A stretch of 64,000 nt of DNA from Polaromonas sp. (GTDB taxonomy: Bacteria > Pseudomonadota > Gammaproteobacteria > Burkholderiales > Burkholderiaceae_C): positions 33,679-97,678 of the forward strand of contig NZ_JAQSDN010000049.1 of the NCBI RefSeq assembly GCF_029945925.1, given 5' to 3'. The number at the start of each line of letters is the position of its first letter. Within the stretch, counting starts at the first letter, position 1. Positions 1 to 8,992 of this stretch are shown here, one piece after another. Position numbers and translations under genes: made by a program. Below the pieces are notes generated by a model. It worked only from the letters and a program-made list of their open reading frames with translations, made no database searches and was not told the origin of the DNA.

Positions 1-1723
1 TTTGTTCGAGGCCGGACGCCTGCAGCAAGGGCCGGCTGCGGCTGGTTTCCACGTCGGCCAGAAAGGGGGCGAACACCTCGGCGCGTACTGGCAGGCCCTG
101 CACCGCCTGCGCCAGACGCGGCTGCAAAACCTCCGCCGGCGGCAGGCTGGCCTGGCGCGCGCGCTGCGTCGCCGTGCTCGGAAGGTAGCGGCTCGGGCTT
201 TCAAACCCGGCGAGTTCGCCCTGGTCCACCTGCGCTTGCAGCAGCGCGGACACCTGTTCGGCGGACACCAGCACCGATTCCCGGCTGGTGCCGGAGATGA
301 CCACGACGTAACGCACATCGGGGGCGCCCATGTCGGCGCGCAGGCTTTCGTCGAGTGCGATGTCGGCTTGCGACACCGGGCTGAGCGAGGAAATTTTTTC
401 GTTGAGCAGGGTGTCGCGGTGGGTCGCGAGGACGGCGCAGGCGGCCAGCAGCAGCAGAGCCGCCGGCCAGCGCAGCGCTGCGGCGCGCCGCGTCAGCTGG
501 CTGAGCACGCGGCCGATGGCCGAGATGTCGTGGATGCGAAACTGCGCCGGCAACAGGTGTGGCAGGACAAAACGCGTCATGACCGCTGCGGCCACCAGTC
601 CGGCAATGGCGTACAGGCCCAGCTGCGCCAGGCCGGGAAAGCCCGACAGCAGCAGCGAGGCAAAGCCGAAGATCGAGGTCAGCACGCCCAGCCGGATCGT
701 CGGCCAGAAGCGCTTGACCCAGCTTTCCTGCCCGGCGTCCGCCTGTTCGGATTGCACAAACAGATAAATGGAATAGTCCACCGCCTCGCCGATCAGCGCG
801 GTGCCGAAGCCCAGCGTGATGCCGTGCACCGCGCCGAAGCCCAGGCTGACGGCGGCCACGCCTGCCAGCACGCCGCTGAGAACCGGCAGAAAACCCAGCG
901 CCAGCGCGGTCGCCGAGCGGTACACCAGCAGCAGCAGCGTGGCAATGATCACCACGCTGATCAGCGAGAGGCGGCTGACCTGGCTTTTGATGGCTTCGCG
1001 CGAAGTGACCGAAAAGACGCCGGGCCCGGTCATCACCAGCTTCGCGGCGGGGCTGTCCCGGCGTGCCGTGTCGAAGGCCTGCCGGATGGCGGCCATGGCG
1101 CTTTGCTGGGCGTCGGTGTCGGACCCGTCGGCGCGCGTCTGCATCAGCATCAGGGCGCGGGCACCGTCTCGCGAGGCCCAGGCGCCGTCGATCAGGCGCG
1201 GCTGCGTGCCGCTGTCCAGCTGACCGAGCAGTTGCACCATTTCGCCGGTCGGGTCGCGCGGCAGCAGGGACTTGACCATCAGCCCGGCCGGCGAGGCCAG
1301 CAGGTCTATGCTTTCGGCCAGGGCCGCATGCAGGCCGTCAGTGCTGAAGCGTTCAGGCGTGACGAGTGGACTGAGCAGGTAGCGGTTGTTGAACAGGTAA
1401 GTGCGGTCGCGCTCCTTGTTGACGGGCTCACCGTTGTTGACGGCGATAAAAGCCGGGTCGGCGCGCAGGGTGCGGGCGACCTCTTTGGACAGGCGGGCGC
1501 GGGCCGGCCCGTCCTCTCCCTCGATGCCGACCAGGATCAGGCGCGAGGCCAGGCCGTCCTTCAGCTGGTCCATCAGGAGCTGCTGTTCGGCCGTCGGGTT
1601 GCGCGGCATGAAGGCCGACAGGTCCGTGGTGATCTGTGTGCGGCTGATGATGGCGCCGCAGGCCAGCAAAAAGGCCAGCCACAACCAGACCGGCAGAAAC
1701 CGACGCTGGAGCAAGCGGTTCAT
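1..1723 (-). CDS. MMPL/RND-superfamily exporter, partial at window edge
   Basis: This gene is missing from the ORF track because it runs off the left edge, but reading the minus strand from the ATG at 1723 gives an open frame to base 1 (about 574 codons). It starts MNRLLQRRFLPVWLWLAFLL, a typical single N-terminal membrane segment. A long periplasmic loop follows, then a run of hydrophobic segments (around SLISVVIIATLLLLVY and LGFLPVLSGVLAGVAAVSLGF), as in hydrophobe/MMPL exporters. The start overlaps the stop of the LolA-like gene by ATGA, so the two are translationally coupled. In aryl-polyene and xanthomonadin clusters this exporter is thought to move the lipid product across the inner membrane; that role is inferred from context. 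The large plus-strand ORF 2..1909 is its shadow. Confidence 0.85.
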   Translation of the reverse strand, partial: MNRLLQRRFLPVWLWLAFLLACGAIISRTQITTDLSAFMPRNPTAEQQLLMDQLKDGLASRLILVGIEGEDGPARARLSKEVARTLRADPAFIAVNNGEPVNKERDRTYLFNNRYLLSPLVTPERFSTDGLHAALAESIDLLASPAGLMVKSLLPRDPTGEMVQLLGQLDSGTQPRLIDGAWASRDGARALMLMQTRADGSDTDAQQSAMAAIRQAFDTARRDSPAAKLVMTGPGVFSVTSREAIKSQVSRLSLISVVIIATLLLLVYRSATALALGFLPVLSGVLAGVAAVSLGFGAVHGITLGFGTALIGEAVDYSIYLFVQSEQADAGQESWVKRFWPTIRLGVLTSIFGFASLLLSGFPGLAQLGLYAIAGLVAAAVMTRFVLPHLLPAQFRIHDISAIGRVLSQLTRRAAALRWPAALLLLAACAVLATHRDTLLNEKISSLSPVSQADIALDESLRADMGAPDVRYVVVISGTSRESVLVSAEQVSALLQAQVDQGELAGFESPSRYLPSTATQRARQASLPPAEVLQPRLAQAVQGLPVRAEVFAPFLADVETSRSRPLLQASGLEQ

Positions 1724-2325
1724 TTCGCGGCCAGCTTGTCAATCACCATGACCGAGCGGTCCTTGTCGGTCTGCTCGATTTCAATGGTCCTGACCTCGGC
1801 GTGGCTGCCGCCGATGCGGATGCGCTGCACCACTTCCAGCATTTTTGTTTCGATGGGACGCAGGGTCAGGGTCCAGCGCTCCTCGGAACCTTCGAGGTCG
1901 AGGTTGTAGACACGCCGGAGCGCGACCATGTCGCCGGCCAGGGTGCCGCGTATGCTTTCGGTGAAGGCGACCAGTTCCGGGTAGTCCTGCAGGCGCAGCA
2001 CCATGCGGCGTTTGCCGCGTTCGACGGTGAGGCTGCTGCCTTCAATCAGCAGCGACTCCGGCCGGGGCTTGAGTGTGCGTTTTTCCAGCCGGTCGGGCGC
2101 GGTGTAGAGCAGTTCGCCGGACGACTCCACGGGTGCCTCGAGCAGGGCGATGTATTTCTTTTCGACAAAGCTGGCGCGGCCCGACTTGTTTTTCGCCAGG
2201 CCCTGCATCAGCTGGGTCACATCCCAAGCGGCGAAGGCGGGGCTGACGCTGAGGGCCAGCAGCAGGCCGGCGCCGGCCAGCCAGGTTGTTCGTGACGGGG
2301 TGGTCGGGCGGAGTGCATCAGTCAT
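1720..2325 (-). CDS. LolA-like outer-membrane lipoprotein carrier protein
   Basis: A protein of 201 residues when started at MTDALRPTTP; the track start lies 30 codons upstream inside the preceding gene and is unlikely. It has a signal peptide (hydrophobic LAGAGLLLALSVSPAFA, cleavage after AFA) followed by a LolA-like half-barrel pattern: a GxASFVEKKY strand, an SSGELLYTAPDRLEKRTL segment and C-terminal strands ending in DRSVMVIDKLAAK. LolA proteins carry acyl-chain ligands through the periplasm. In polyene-lipid clusters the homologue probably hands the lipid to the outer membrane. It lies between the acyltransferase and the MMPL exporter with ATGA overlaps on both sides. Confidence 0.8.
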   Translation of the reverse strand: MTDALRPTTPSRTTWLAGAGLLLALSVSPAFAAWDVTQLMQGLAKNKSGRASFVEKKYIALLEAPVESSGELLYTAPDRLEKRTLKPRPESLLIEGSSLTVERGKRRMVLRLQDYPELVAFTESIRGTLAGDMVALRRVYNLDLEGSEERWTLTLRPIETKMLEVVQRIRIGGSHAEVRTIEIEQTDKDRSVMVIDKLAAK

Positions 2326-3299
2326 GGGGTCGGACCGGGTTGGGACGCAGGTGCCGGTTGGCCGGTCTGCCAGAAATTGAAAAAATTGAACCAGTTGTAG
2401 GGCGCCGCGCGGCAATGCTGCTCCAGCAGTTCGGCGTAGCGCAGCATCGCGGCCTGCACCGCCGCTTCGCGCCCGCCTGCAGGAATGGTGGAGAAATCGG
2501 CCAGCGTTTCAAAATGGATATCGTAGCGATTGCCGCCGCCATACAGGCCGACCATGAACAGCACCGGCCGCCGCAGGATGGCTGCCATGCGAAACGGCCC
2601 CACGGGAATCTCGGCCGGCTCACCGAGAAAGGGCACGGAACGCGTGGTGTCCCGGTTCAGGCAACGGTCGGCCAGCATGCCGACCACGCTGCCGGCCTCG
2701 ATCAGCTCGTGGACGCGCAACATCGAATCCGCATGCCCCAGTGCCACGATGTCCTGCTGCGCCGCCGGGTTGATGGCGCTCAGGGCGGCATTGATCTTGC
2801 GCGCGTTTTCCTCGTACATCACCATGGCCACGCGCAGGCCCGGCTGCCGCCGGCCGACGGCGCGCAGCACCTCGAAACTGCCCACATGCGCGCCCATCAG
2901 GAACACGCCTTTGCGGTCCGCCGTGAGTTCGGCCACGAGGTGCTCCTGGTGGATGCGGATGTCGAAAAGGTCGAAGCGGTCGTTGATCAGGTAGACCCGG
3001 TCGTGGATCACGGAGGCGAAGCTGAAAAATTGCCGGAACACATGGCGCCAGCCGACCCGCGCTCCCGCCGGCAGCGCCAGCGCGCGGTGCAGGTAGTCGC
3101 GCGATGCGCGGCGGGCGGACGCGTTGGCCACCAGAAAGTAGGCGGCAATGCCATACAGCACGCAGCGGCCCGCGCTGCGGCCCAGGCGCAGAGAAATCCA
3201 GGTCATCACGCGCAGCATCAGCATGTTGCTGCGCTCCGGGCGATCCCGCCAGGCGGCCTGGCGGCCCGCAGTGGACGGACCGGTCGGTGCCTGGCTCAT
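2322..3299 (-). CDS. LpxL/HtrB-like lysophospholipid acyltransferase
   Basis: A 325-residue protein with the LPLAT (LpxL/HtrB) architecture. It has an N-terminal membrane-anchoring region near residues 30-58 and the HX4E catalytic motif in GAHVGSFE (H138, E143). A later block (ADRCLNRDTTRSVPFLGEPAEIPVGPFRMAA) matches the acceptor-binding part of the family. The C-terminus ends in the aromatic stretch PYNWFNFFNFW, common in these enzymes. It probably transfers the finished acyl or aryl-polyene chain to a lipid acceptor at the inner membrane. It overlaps the hot-dog gene upstream and the LolA-like gene downstream by four bases, indicating one operon. Confidence 0.85.
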   Translation of the reverse strand: MSQAPTGPSTAGRQAAWRDRPERSNMLMLRVMTWISLRLGRSAGRCVLYGIAAYFLVANASARRASRDYLHRALALPAGARVGWRHVFRQFFSFASVIHDRVYLINDRFDLFDIRIHQEHLVAELTADRKGVFLMGAHVGSFEVLRAVGRRQPGLRVAMVMYEENARKINAALSAINPAAQQDIVALGHADSMLRVHELIEAGSVVGMLADRCLNRDTTRSVPFLGEPAEIPVGPFRMAAILRRPVLFMVGLYGGGNRYDIHFETLADFSTIPAGGREAAVQAAMLRYAELLEQHCRAAPYNWFNFFNFWQTGQPAPASQPGPTP

Positions 3300-3622
3300 G
3301 GGACACTTTCGAAGACAAAGGTGCCGGTGGCCACCTGCCGGCCACCGCCGGAAATGTCAAAACGTGTCTGCCCTGCAGGGGTCGCCGAGCAGGCAATCGT
3401 CAATGTCTCGCCGGGCAGCACAGGGCTGAGGAATTTGGCCGAGGCGATCTGGCAGCGCAGCACCCGGCCCCGGTCGTCCGCTGCGTTCATTCGTGACTGT
3501 CCGGCGGCGTGCAGGGCGGCATCGAGCAGCAACACGCCCGGCACCATGGGCCGGCCCGGGAAGTGGCCGGCAAAAGCGGGGTGGTCGGCGGCAAAACAGA
3601 CCGTCGTGGCTTCACTCTGCAC
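3296..3622 (-). CDS. hot-dog 3-hydroxyacyl-ACP dehydratase-like protein
   Basis: A small hot-dog fold protein with the FabZ/FabA-type segment HPAFAGHFPGRPMVPGVLL, in which the histidine and the PGV helix form the dehydratase active site. I prefer a GTG start at 3622 (108 residues). It overlaps the ligase stop by 11 bases and has an AGGAAGG ribosome-binding site about ten bases upstream. The track start at 3682 would overlap the ligase by 71 bases and add a non-homologous leader. The role is dehydration during polyene chain elongation in the adjacent cluster, or a thioesterase-like variant. The family is clear; the exact substrate is inferred from context. Confidence 0.8.
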   Translation of the reverse strand: MQSEATTVCFAADHPAFAGHFPGRPMVPGVLLLDAALHAAGQSRMNAADDRGRVLRCQIASAKFLSPVLPGETLTIACSATPAGQTRFDISGGGRQVATGTFVFESVP

Positions 3623-4991
3623 GGGGCGGGCCTTCCTGGGCGGCAGGACTCTGGTGTAAACGGGCCAGCGCCTCCAGGACATCGCGCGGCAGCTTGCCGG
3701 TGGCGTTGCGTGGCAGGGCGTCGAGCAGGACCAGCGGGCGCGGCAGGAAGATGCTGTCTATCCGTTCCTTCAGCGCGGCCTGCACGGCGGCTGCCGTCAT
3801 GTCGGGGGCGACGACAAACGCCACCAGCCGTACCACGGTCTCGTGGCCGCTGTCGTCAGGCATGAAAAACGCGCCGTCGAGCACACCGGGGATGCTGTTG
3901 AGGTGATGGTTCAGGTAGGCCAGTGAGTTGCGCTTGCCGGCGATATTGACCAGGTCCTCAAGACGGCCGTGCAGCAGAAAATGGCGGTTGTCGATGGCCT
4001 GCAGCACATCGTTGAGCGGCACCACCTGTTCGACATGGCCGCCGCAGGCCCACATGCGCTCATCGTGCGGTGTCAGCGTCACCAGCGGAAACAGCTCCCA
4101 CTCGGCGGTTTGCGCGGTTCGCCGCGATGCGATCTGGCCGGTTTCGGTGGAGCCGTAAATCTCGAACAGCGGGGCCTCAAAACGGGCTTCGCAGCTTTGC
4201 GCAAGCTGCGGGGCCATGGGCGCCGTGGCCGACACCACGAGGTCCAGCGCGGGCAGTTCGATGTTGGAGGCCAGCAGCACGCGCAGATGCACGGGGGTGC
4301 TGACCAGCATGCGCGGGCGTGTGACGGACTTGACGGCGCTGACGATGTCGGCCGGGTAAAACGGCTGGCCGGCATGCAAGGCCCCGCCGCTTTGCATGGG
4401 CAGCAGGACCGTCGACTCAAAGCCGAACATGTGCTGCGGCGGCACCGTGCCGACGACGGTGCAGGGCGCGGCCTCGTCCAGGCCCAGCCGCAGCGCCTCG
4501 CCGCGCGCGCTGCGCACCAGCGAGCCCCAGGTCTTGCGGTGCGGCAGCGGCTGGCCGGTCGAGCCCGAGGTGAACACGTCGGCGACTGCCTGTTCGCCGG
4601 GGAGCAAGGGGATGTCGCAGGGCGCTTCAGGATCCGTGTGGGAGGGGCCGTGGGCAAACGCATCCTGGTAGGCAAAACCGGGCAGCTCGATCGCGTGGGG
4701 GGCATCGGCCAGGCAGAACACATCGGGCGCCAGGGTGCGCAGCTGGCGCATCATTTCCGGCGTGTGGGTGGGCGGCAGCAGGCTGATCTTCTGCGTCAGC
4801 AAGGCGGCGCCGAGGCCGACCGCGAAGTGGTAGCGGTCGCTGCAGGCATTGAGCATGTGTTTGCCCGGCGGCAGCGATGCGGCCAGCTGCTTCACATCGC
4901 CCAGGTACTGGCGGACCGTGACGATCTCCCCATAGCGCCAGGCCAGGATGTCGTCACCACGGGTGTGGCTGATGAGCGCGTAGGTCGTCAT
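3612..4991 (-). CDS. AMP-dependent acyl/aryl-CoA (ACP) ligase
   Basis: A 459-residue ANL-superfamily ligase when started at MTTYALISHTRGDDIL; the track ORF extends upstream through a non-coding stretch. The P-loop-like AMP motif is FTSGSTGQPLPHRKTW, followed by IYGSTETGQIASR (A5 motif) and the hinge region HGRLEDLVNIAGKR. The C-terminal catalytic lysine lies in PRNATGKLPRD. It probably activates an aromatic or fatty acyl starter and loads it on the adjacent ACP. In aryl-polyene clusters an equivalent ligase is always present. It is shorter than typical fatty acyl-CoA synthetases (about 550 residues), as is common for this cluster type. Confidence 0.85.
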   Translation of the reverse strand: MTTYALISHTRGDDILAWRYGEIVTVRQYLGDVKQLAASLPPGKHMLNACSDRYHFAVGLGAALLTQKISLLPPTHTPEMMRQLRTLAPDVFCLADAPHAIELPGFAYQDAFAHGPSHTDPEAPCDIPLLPGEQAVADVFTSGSTGQPLPHRKTWGSLVRSARGEALRLGLDEAAPCTVVGTVPPQHMFGFESTVLLPMQSGGALHAGQPFYPADIVSAVKSVTRPRMLVSTPVHLRVLLASNIELPALDLVVSATAPMAPQLAQSCEARFEAPLFEIYGSTETGQIASRRTAQTAEWELFPLVTLTPHDERMWACGGHVEQVVPLNDVLQAIDNRHFLLHGRLEDLVNIAGKRNSLAYLNHHLNSIPGVLDGAFFMPDDSGHETVVRLVAFVVAPDMTAAAVQAALKERIDSIFLPRPLVLLDALPRNATGKLPRDVLEALARLHQSPAAQEGPPRAE

Positions 4992-5050
4992 GGGCTGGGA
5001 TAGGCTAGGGGCTTGAGCGGGCAAGATGTTGCAGCAGCGCGGTGGGCCTG

Positions 5051-5722
5051 TCAGGACGAGGGTGGCAGCCCGCCCGCGCTGGCCTGCCGGTAGGCGCGAA
5101 TCGCCTCCAGCGGACCGGACCGGTCGGATGGGGCCAGCAGCAACAGGCGCGCCGCGTATTCGGCAGAGAACATCATGACCAGCAGCGGCAGGTTCAGCAG
5201 GTTGGCAAAAGCCGACCAGACGCTGACCGGGGCAAGCCAGAACAGCAGCAGCGACAGCGTGGTCATGACGGTGAAATACAGGGTCCAGGCCCAGGTGACC
5301 TGCCGGGTGTAACGGGCCAGGGCGGGCGACAGGCTGCCGTGAATCATGGCGGCAAACCGCGAGACCATGGGTTGCTGGCCGGCGCGCAGGGTACGCGCGA
5401 AGGTCAGGCCCAGCAGCGCCTGCATGCCGGCATGTTGCAGCAGAAACACCCAGTTGTAGTGCTGCACGAGCCAGCCGCTCACGGCATACAGCAGGGCGCT
5501 GCCGGCCAGGCACAGCAGCAGCATCCAGGGCCGCTGCGGCGAGCGCCAGGCCAGCACGAGGGCCAGCGCGATCAGCGGCGCCATGGCCACCGCTGCGTCC
5601 AGCAGGTCGGGGTGGGGGTCGGCTGACGCAAGATGCGCCAGCACCGGGTAGGCGGCGCAGACGGCGGCAATGGCTGCCCAGCGGACGCCGCGCAGCACTT
5701 TTGCCGTCAAGCCAGGCTTCAC
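5051..5722 (-). CDS. multi-pass membrane protein of polyene-type cluster (COG4648-like)
   Basis: A 223-residue integral membrane protein with about six hydrophobic segments (for example WAAIAAVCAAYPVLAHL, APLIALALVLAWR, WMLLLCLAGSALLYAVSG and TVMTTLSLLLFWLAPVSVW). I recognise it as the membrane protein usually found beside the ACP in aryl-polyene/xanthomonadin gene clusters; its molecular function is not established. Its ATG overlaps the ACP stop (ATGA, 5719-5722), and 59 bases separate it from the ligase. It lacks recognisable catalytic motifs. The assignment rests on the topology and the neighbours rather than on a diagnostic motif. Confidence 0.7.
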   Translation of the reverse strand: MKPGLTAKVLRGVRWAAIAAVCAAYPVLAHLASADPHPDLLDAAVAMAPLIALALVLAWRSPQRPWMLLLCLAGSALLYAVSGWLVQHYNWVFLLQHAGMQALLGLTFARTLRAGQQPMVSRFAAMIHGSLSPALARYTRQVTWAWTLYFTVMTTLSLLLFWLAPVSVWSAFANLLNLPLLVMMFSAEYAARLLLLAPSDRSGPLEAIRAYRQASAGGLPPSS

Positions 5723-6033
5723 TTCGTTCTTTGCAGCGCGATGTGGTCGCTCAGGCTGCGCAGCGACTGGAAGATGGCGGTGTTGTCCTCATGGTCCGCG
5801 CGCAGCTGCAGGCCATAACGCTTGGACAGGACCAGCGCGATTTCCAGGATGTCGATCGAGTCCAGCCCCAGGCCCTCGCCGTACAGCGGCTCATCGGGCA
5901 GGATGTCCGCGGCAGCGGTTTCCAGATTCAGGGAAGTGACCACCAGTTCGGCCACTTCACGCATCAGCGCAGCATCGGCTGCAGGCGCTGCAGAAGGTTG
6001 TAGGGAGGAGTCTGGCATCGTGGTTATGGGCAT
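5719..6033 (-). CDS. acyl carrier protein
   Basis: A 104-residue ACP with the phosphopantetheine attachment motif GLGLDSIDILE, the serine being the attachment site, at about residue 59. An N-terminal extension of about 20 residues is rich in Ala, Pro and Ser. It is the first gene of the minus-strand operon visible here and presumably carries the growing aryl-polyene or related chain between the ligase, dehydratase and acyltransferase. The 188 bases upstream (6034-6221) hold no gene. An AT-rich patch at about 6090-6125 could contain the operon promoter, but no clear -35/-10 pair stands out. Confidence 0.9.
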   Translation of the reverse strand: MPITTMPDSSLQPSAAPAADAALMREVAELVVTSLNLETAAADILPDEPLYGEGLGLDSIDILEIALVLSKRYGLQLRADHEDNTAIFQSLRSLSDHIALQRTK

Positions 6034-6221
6034 GGATTTTCAGGGTGGCGGGGCGTTGCGCCGGTGCGGCCAACCCCGCGGTTCAGTGATGTTTTGATGG
6101 TAACTGACATTGTTTTTTACACACTGTGTGGCTGTAGGTGGCCACCCCTGGAGTGTGTCAGATCGAAACGAAACAAGACGTAAAAAGTACCCCCGAAAAC
6201 ACGGTGGCAGCGGGTCCTGGT

Positions 6222-7172
6222 CTAGCCGGCCTCGCTGTCACCGGATTTCGCGGCCCGCGGGGCGCGGGGCACCGACAGGGTCTGGGTCTGGATGGGCGCT
6301 GCGGCCTCGGCAGGCAGGGCGGCATCGAGCACGGCCTGGCGCACGCTGGCCTTGTCGCCGGCGCCTGCAAATTTGCTGTACTTGCCAAGCGTGGTCACCA
6401 GCTGGCCGTAGATGCGCGGGTTGCCGGCCACACATTCACCGTGGTCCATGAAGTCGGATTCGCCGGTGAAGTTGCCGATCAGGCCACCGGCTTCGGTGAC
6501 CAGCAGCGAGCCGGCCGCCACGTCCCAGGGCTGCAGGCCGCTTTCAAAAAAGCCGTCGCTGAAACCGGAGGCCACATAGGCCAGGTCCAGCGCAGCGGCA
6601 CCGGGGCGGCGCACGCCGGCGCACTGGCTCATGACTTCGCCGAGCGCGTTGAGGTAGGTCTTGAGCTTGTCGCCGGGCCGGTAGGGGAAACCGGTGGAGA
6701 TCAGGCATTCCTGCAGGCGGGTACGTTTGGCGACCCGGATGCGGCGGTCGTTGACGTAGGCGCCGCGGCCCTTGCTGGCGCTGTAGATGTCATTGCGGGT
6801 GGGGTCATACACCACCGCCTGCTCGACCTTGCCGCGCACGGTCAGGGCAATGCTCACGCAGTAAAACGGGAAACCGTGGATGAAATTGGTGGTGCCGTCC
6901 AGCGGGTCAATGACCCACACGAATTCGGAATCCTTGGCGCCGTGTTCGCTGCCCGACTCTTCGGCCAGGATGCCGTGGCCGGGGTAGGCGGTCAGCAGGG
7001 TCTCGATGATGATCGCTTCGGCCGCATGGTCGACTTCGGTGACGAAGTCGTTGGTCTGCTTGGCCGAAACACGGACCGCTTCCACATCAAGCGCAGCACG
7101 GTTGATGATGGCGCCGGCGGCGCGTGCAGCCTTGACGGCCACATTGAGCATGGGGTGGAGATTGCTGGACAT
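6222..7172 (-). CDS. suhB: inositol-1-monophosphatase (SuhB family)
   Basis: A 316-residue member of the lithium-sensitive phosphatase family. Metal-binding motifs are complete: ILAEESG, then [15 protein letters not shown], and the C-terminal [17 protein letters not shown]. In bacteria SuhB hydrolyses inositol 1-phosphate and also acts as a NusB-associated factor in rRNA transcription antitermination. The C-terminal 45 residues are Ala- and Pro-rich ([26 protein letters not shown]) and are probably disordered, longer than in E. coli SuhB (267 residues). It is transcribed divergently from trmJ across a 101-base gap, an arrangement common in Burkholderiales. Confidence 0.95.
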   Translation of the reverse strand: MSSNLHPMLNVAVKAARAAGAIINRAALDVEAVRVSAKQTNDFVTEVDHAAEAIIIETLLTAYPGHGILAEESGSEHGAKDSEFVWVIDPLDGTTNFIHGFPFYCVSIALTVRGKVEQAVVYDPTRNDIYSASKGRGAYVNDRRIRVAKRTRLQECLISTGFPYRPGDKLKTYLNALGEVMSQCAGVRRPGAAALDLAYVASGFSDGFFESGLQPWDVAAGSLLVTEAGGLIGNFTGESDFMDHGECVAGNPRIYGQLVTTLGKYSKFAGAGDKASVRQAVLDAALPAEAAAPIQTQTLSVPRAPRAAKSGDSEAG

Positions 7173-7273
7173 ATAGGGCTAAGAAAGAGCGGAAGGGCTG
7201 CGGCCCGGTAACCGGGGGCAGGCGACAATAACGCCATTTTACCGGCTCGGGCCGGTTACCCGGCTTTTTATCC

Positions 7274-8206
7274 ATGAAAACGCGCTTTATCCTGATCAAC
7301 ACCAGCCACGCCGGCAACGTCGGCGCCGCCGCCCGTGCCATGAAAGTCATGGGGTTCGGCGACCTGGTGCTGGTGGCGCCGCGCTGGGACAATGTGCTCA
7401 GGCGCGAGGAAACCATCCAGCGTTCCAGCGGGGCGCTGGACGTGCTGAAGAATGCCCGCATCGTCGCCACGCTGGACGAGGCGCTGGACGGCATGACCCA
7501 TTTGTGCGCCACGGCCATGACACCGCGCGACTTCGGTCCGCCCACACGGGCGCCGCGCGAGCATTTCGCCGAGTTGCTGGGTACTGCCGATCTACTATCA
7601 AAAAGAGAGCTGACTGCGCCCACGGGACAAGGGCTGGAGGCCAATTCCGATTCAAAACCCGACGGGGTGGCCTTTTTGTTCGGTTCCGAGCGTTTCGGCA
7701 TGCAAAACGAAGACGTCTACCGCTGCCACGTGGCGTTGAGCATCCCGACCGACCCGAAGTTCGGCTCGCTCAACCTGGCCGCGGCGGTGCAGCTGATTGC
7801 CTACGACTGGCGCGAGGCGCTGGGCGGTTTTGGCGTGCAGGCGGCCACGCCCGAACCCCGGCTGGCCGATGCCGCCGCCGTGGCCGGCATGCTCGGGCAC
7901 TGGGAGCAGGCGCTGGCCGACATCGGCTTTCTGGACCCGGCGTCACCGAAGAAGCTGATGCCGCGCCTGAACCAGCTGTTCAACCGCGCGCAGCTGAGCC
8001 CCGAAGAGATCCATATCCTGCGCGGCGTGGCCAAGGCCATGTGCCAGAAAGCCCACGAAGCTGCCGCGCCGCAGCGCAGGGCCGCCCCAAGCGAGGCGAG
8101 CCCCCTCGGGGGGCATCCTTCGACAGGCTCAGGACGAACGGATTCTTGCGAGGGTGGGGGCGCCGGCATCACGGGCGCGCCAGCAGAGTCAGCCGCCAAG
8201 CCATAA
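7274..8206 (+). CDS. trmJ: tRNA (cytidine/uridine-2'-O-)-methyltransferase TrmJ
   Basis: A SPOUT methyltransferase that 2'-O-methylates position 32 of tRNAs. The start FILINTSHAGNVGAAARAMKVMG and the knot region VAFLFGSERFGMQNEDVYRC, then PTDPKFGSLNLAAAVQLIAYD, are characteristic. Two abnormalities are visible. An internal stretch (DLLSKRELTAPTGQGLEANS) is encoded by a copy of a roughly 65-bp dispersed repeat at 7592-7657. The last 45 or so residues (after MCQKAHEAAAP) are encoded by further repeat sequence, including the motif GACAGGCTCAGGACGAACGG. The frame stays open throughout, so the protein is probably functional but enlarged (310 against about 250-270 residues). cysE starts 9 bases downstream. 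Confidence 0.92.
   Translation: MKTRFILINTSHAGNVGAAARAMKVMGFGDLVLVAPRWDNVLRREETIQRSSGALDVLKNARIVATLDEALDGMTHLCATAMTPRDFGPPTRAPREHFAELLGTADLLSKRELTAPTGQGLEANSDSKPDGVAFLFGSERFGMQNEDVYRCHVALSIPTDPKFGSLNLAAAVQLIAYDWREALGGFGVQAATPEPRLADAAAVAGMLGHWEQALADIGFLDPASPKKLMPRLNQLFNRAQLSPEEIHILRGVAKAMCQKAHEAAAPQRRAAPSEASPLGGHPSTGSGRTDSCEGGGAGITGAPAESAAKP
7592..7657 (+). repeat. copy a of ~65-bp dispersed repeat, inside trmJ
   Basis: The stretch reads ctatcaaaaagagagctg, then gcgcccacgggacaagggctggaggcc-type sequence and ends ttcaaaa. It shares the order CTATC, A-rich, AGCT, GCGCC, AAGGGCT, TTnaAA with copies at 9463, 14815, 16666 and 26683. It lies in frame within trmJ. I associate this repeat type with Comamonadaceae genomes; a genome-wide count would confirm it. 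Confidence 0.6.
8087..8180. repeat. composite dispersed repeats at trmJ 3' end
   Basis: Two repeat motifs lie back to back: a palindromic ccccctcggggggc unit (also near 37911, 37992 and 54059) and ttcgacaggctcaggacgaacgg (related units at 17177-17250). They encode the C-terminal tail of TrmJ, which has no counterpart in typical TrmJ proteins. Confidence 0.6.
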
Positions 8207-8215
8207 ACTCGCAGC

Positions 8216-8992
8216 ATGTTCTCCAGACTCCGCTCCGACATCCAGTGCATTCTTGAACGCGACCCGGCCGCACGCAGCGGCTGGGAAGTGCTGACCTGTT
8301 ACCCCGGCCTGCACGCGATCATTCTTCACCGGGGCGCGCACTGGTGCTGGACCCACGAGCTCAAATGGCCGGGGCGTTTCATCTCGCACATCGCGCGCTG
8401 GCTGACGGGCATCGAGATCCACCCCGGCGCCATCATCGGTGAACGTGTGTTTTTCGACCACGCCATGGGTGTGGTGGTCGGCGAAACCGCCGAAATCGGC
8501 GACGGCTGCACGATTTACCAGGGTGTGACCCTGGGCGGCACCTCGCTCTACAAGGGCGCGAAACGCCATCCGACCCTGGGAAAAAACGTCGTGGTGAGCG
8601 CTGGCGCCAAGGTGCTGGGCGGCTTTCTGGTCGGCGACGGCGCCAAGATCGGCAGCAATGCCGTCGTGATCAAGCCGGTGCCGGCCGGTGCAACGGCGGT
8701 CGGCATCCCGGCGCGCATCATTCCGTCGAAAACCGGCGAAAGCGCCGATGTCACGACGGCGCCAAGCCCGTTCCTAGCCTACGGCATCACGCTGGAGGAC
8801 GATCCGGTGTCCCAGGCGATGAAGGGCCTGATCGACAACGCTTCCTCGCAGGAGCACCAGATTGCGCTGCTCTGGCAGGCGATCGAGAAGCTGTCGGAAA
8901 ACGGGAAGGCGCACCGGGACTGCGTGCCGGATGATGCGGCGCTGCAGGAGACCTTTGAGGCTGAGAAGTTGAATCAGTTGATGGGGAAGTAA
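8216..8992 (+). CDS. cysE: serine O-acetyltransferase
   Basis: This enzyme acetylates L-serine with acetyl-CoA, the first step of cysteine synthesis, and works as a cytoplasmic left-handed beta-helix trimer or hexamer. The hexapeptide repeats are clear ([34 protein letters not shown]), with the catalytic His in [12 protein letters not shown] and the loop [16 protein letters not shown]. At 258 residues it resembles the shorter NifP/EpsC-like enzymes more than E. coli CysE (273), with a different helical C-terminus. It sits 9 bases after trmJ, so co-transcription is likely. It supplies the O-acetylserine that accepts reduced sulfur, in an organism with extensive sulfur metabolism. Confidence 0.95.
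   Translation: MFSRLRSDIQCILERDPAARSGWEVLTCYPGLHAIILHRGAHWCWTHELKWPGRFISHIARWLTGIEIHPGAIIGERVFFDHAMGVVVGETAEIGDGCTIYQGVTLGGTSLYKGAKRHPTLGKNVVVSAGAKVLGGFLVGDGAKIGSNAVVIKPVPAGATAVGIPARIIPSKTGESADVTTAPSPFLAYGITLEDDPVSQAMKGLIDNASSQEHQIALLWQAIEKLSENGKAHRDCVPDDAALQETFEAEKLNQLMGK

Noticed and set aside
2-1909. 635-residue plus-strand ORF at the left edge
   Set aside because: It is the antisense shadow of the MMPL exporter, whose minus-strand frame has a clear start, membrane segments and operon coupling. The plus translation is Gln/Arg/His-rich with no domain.
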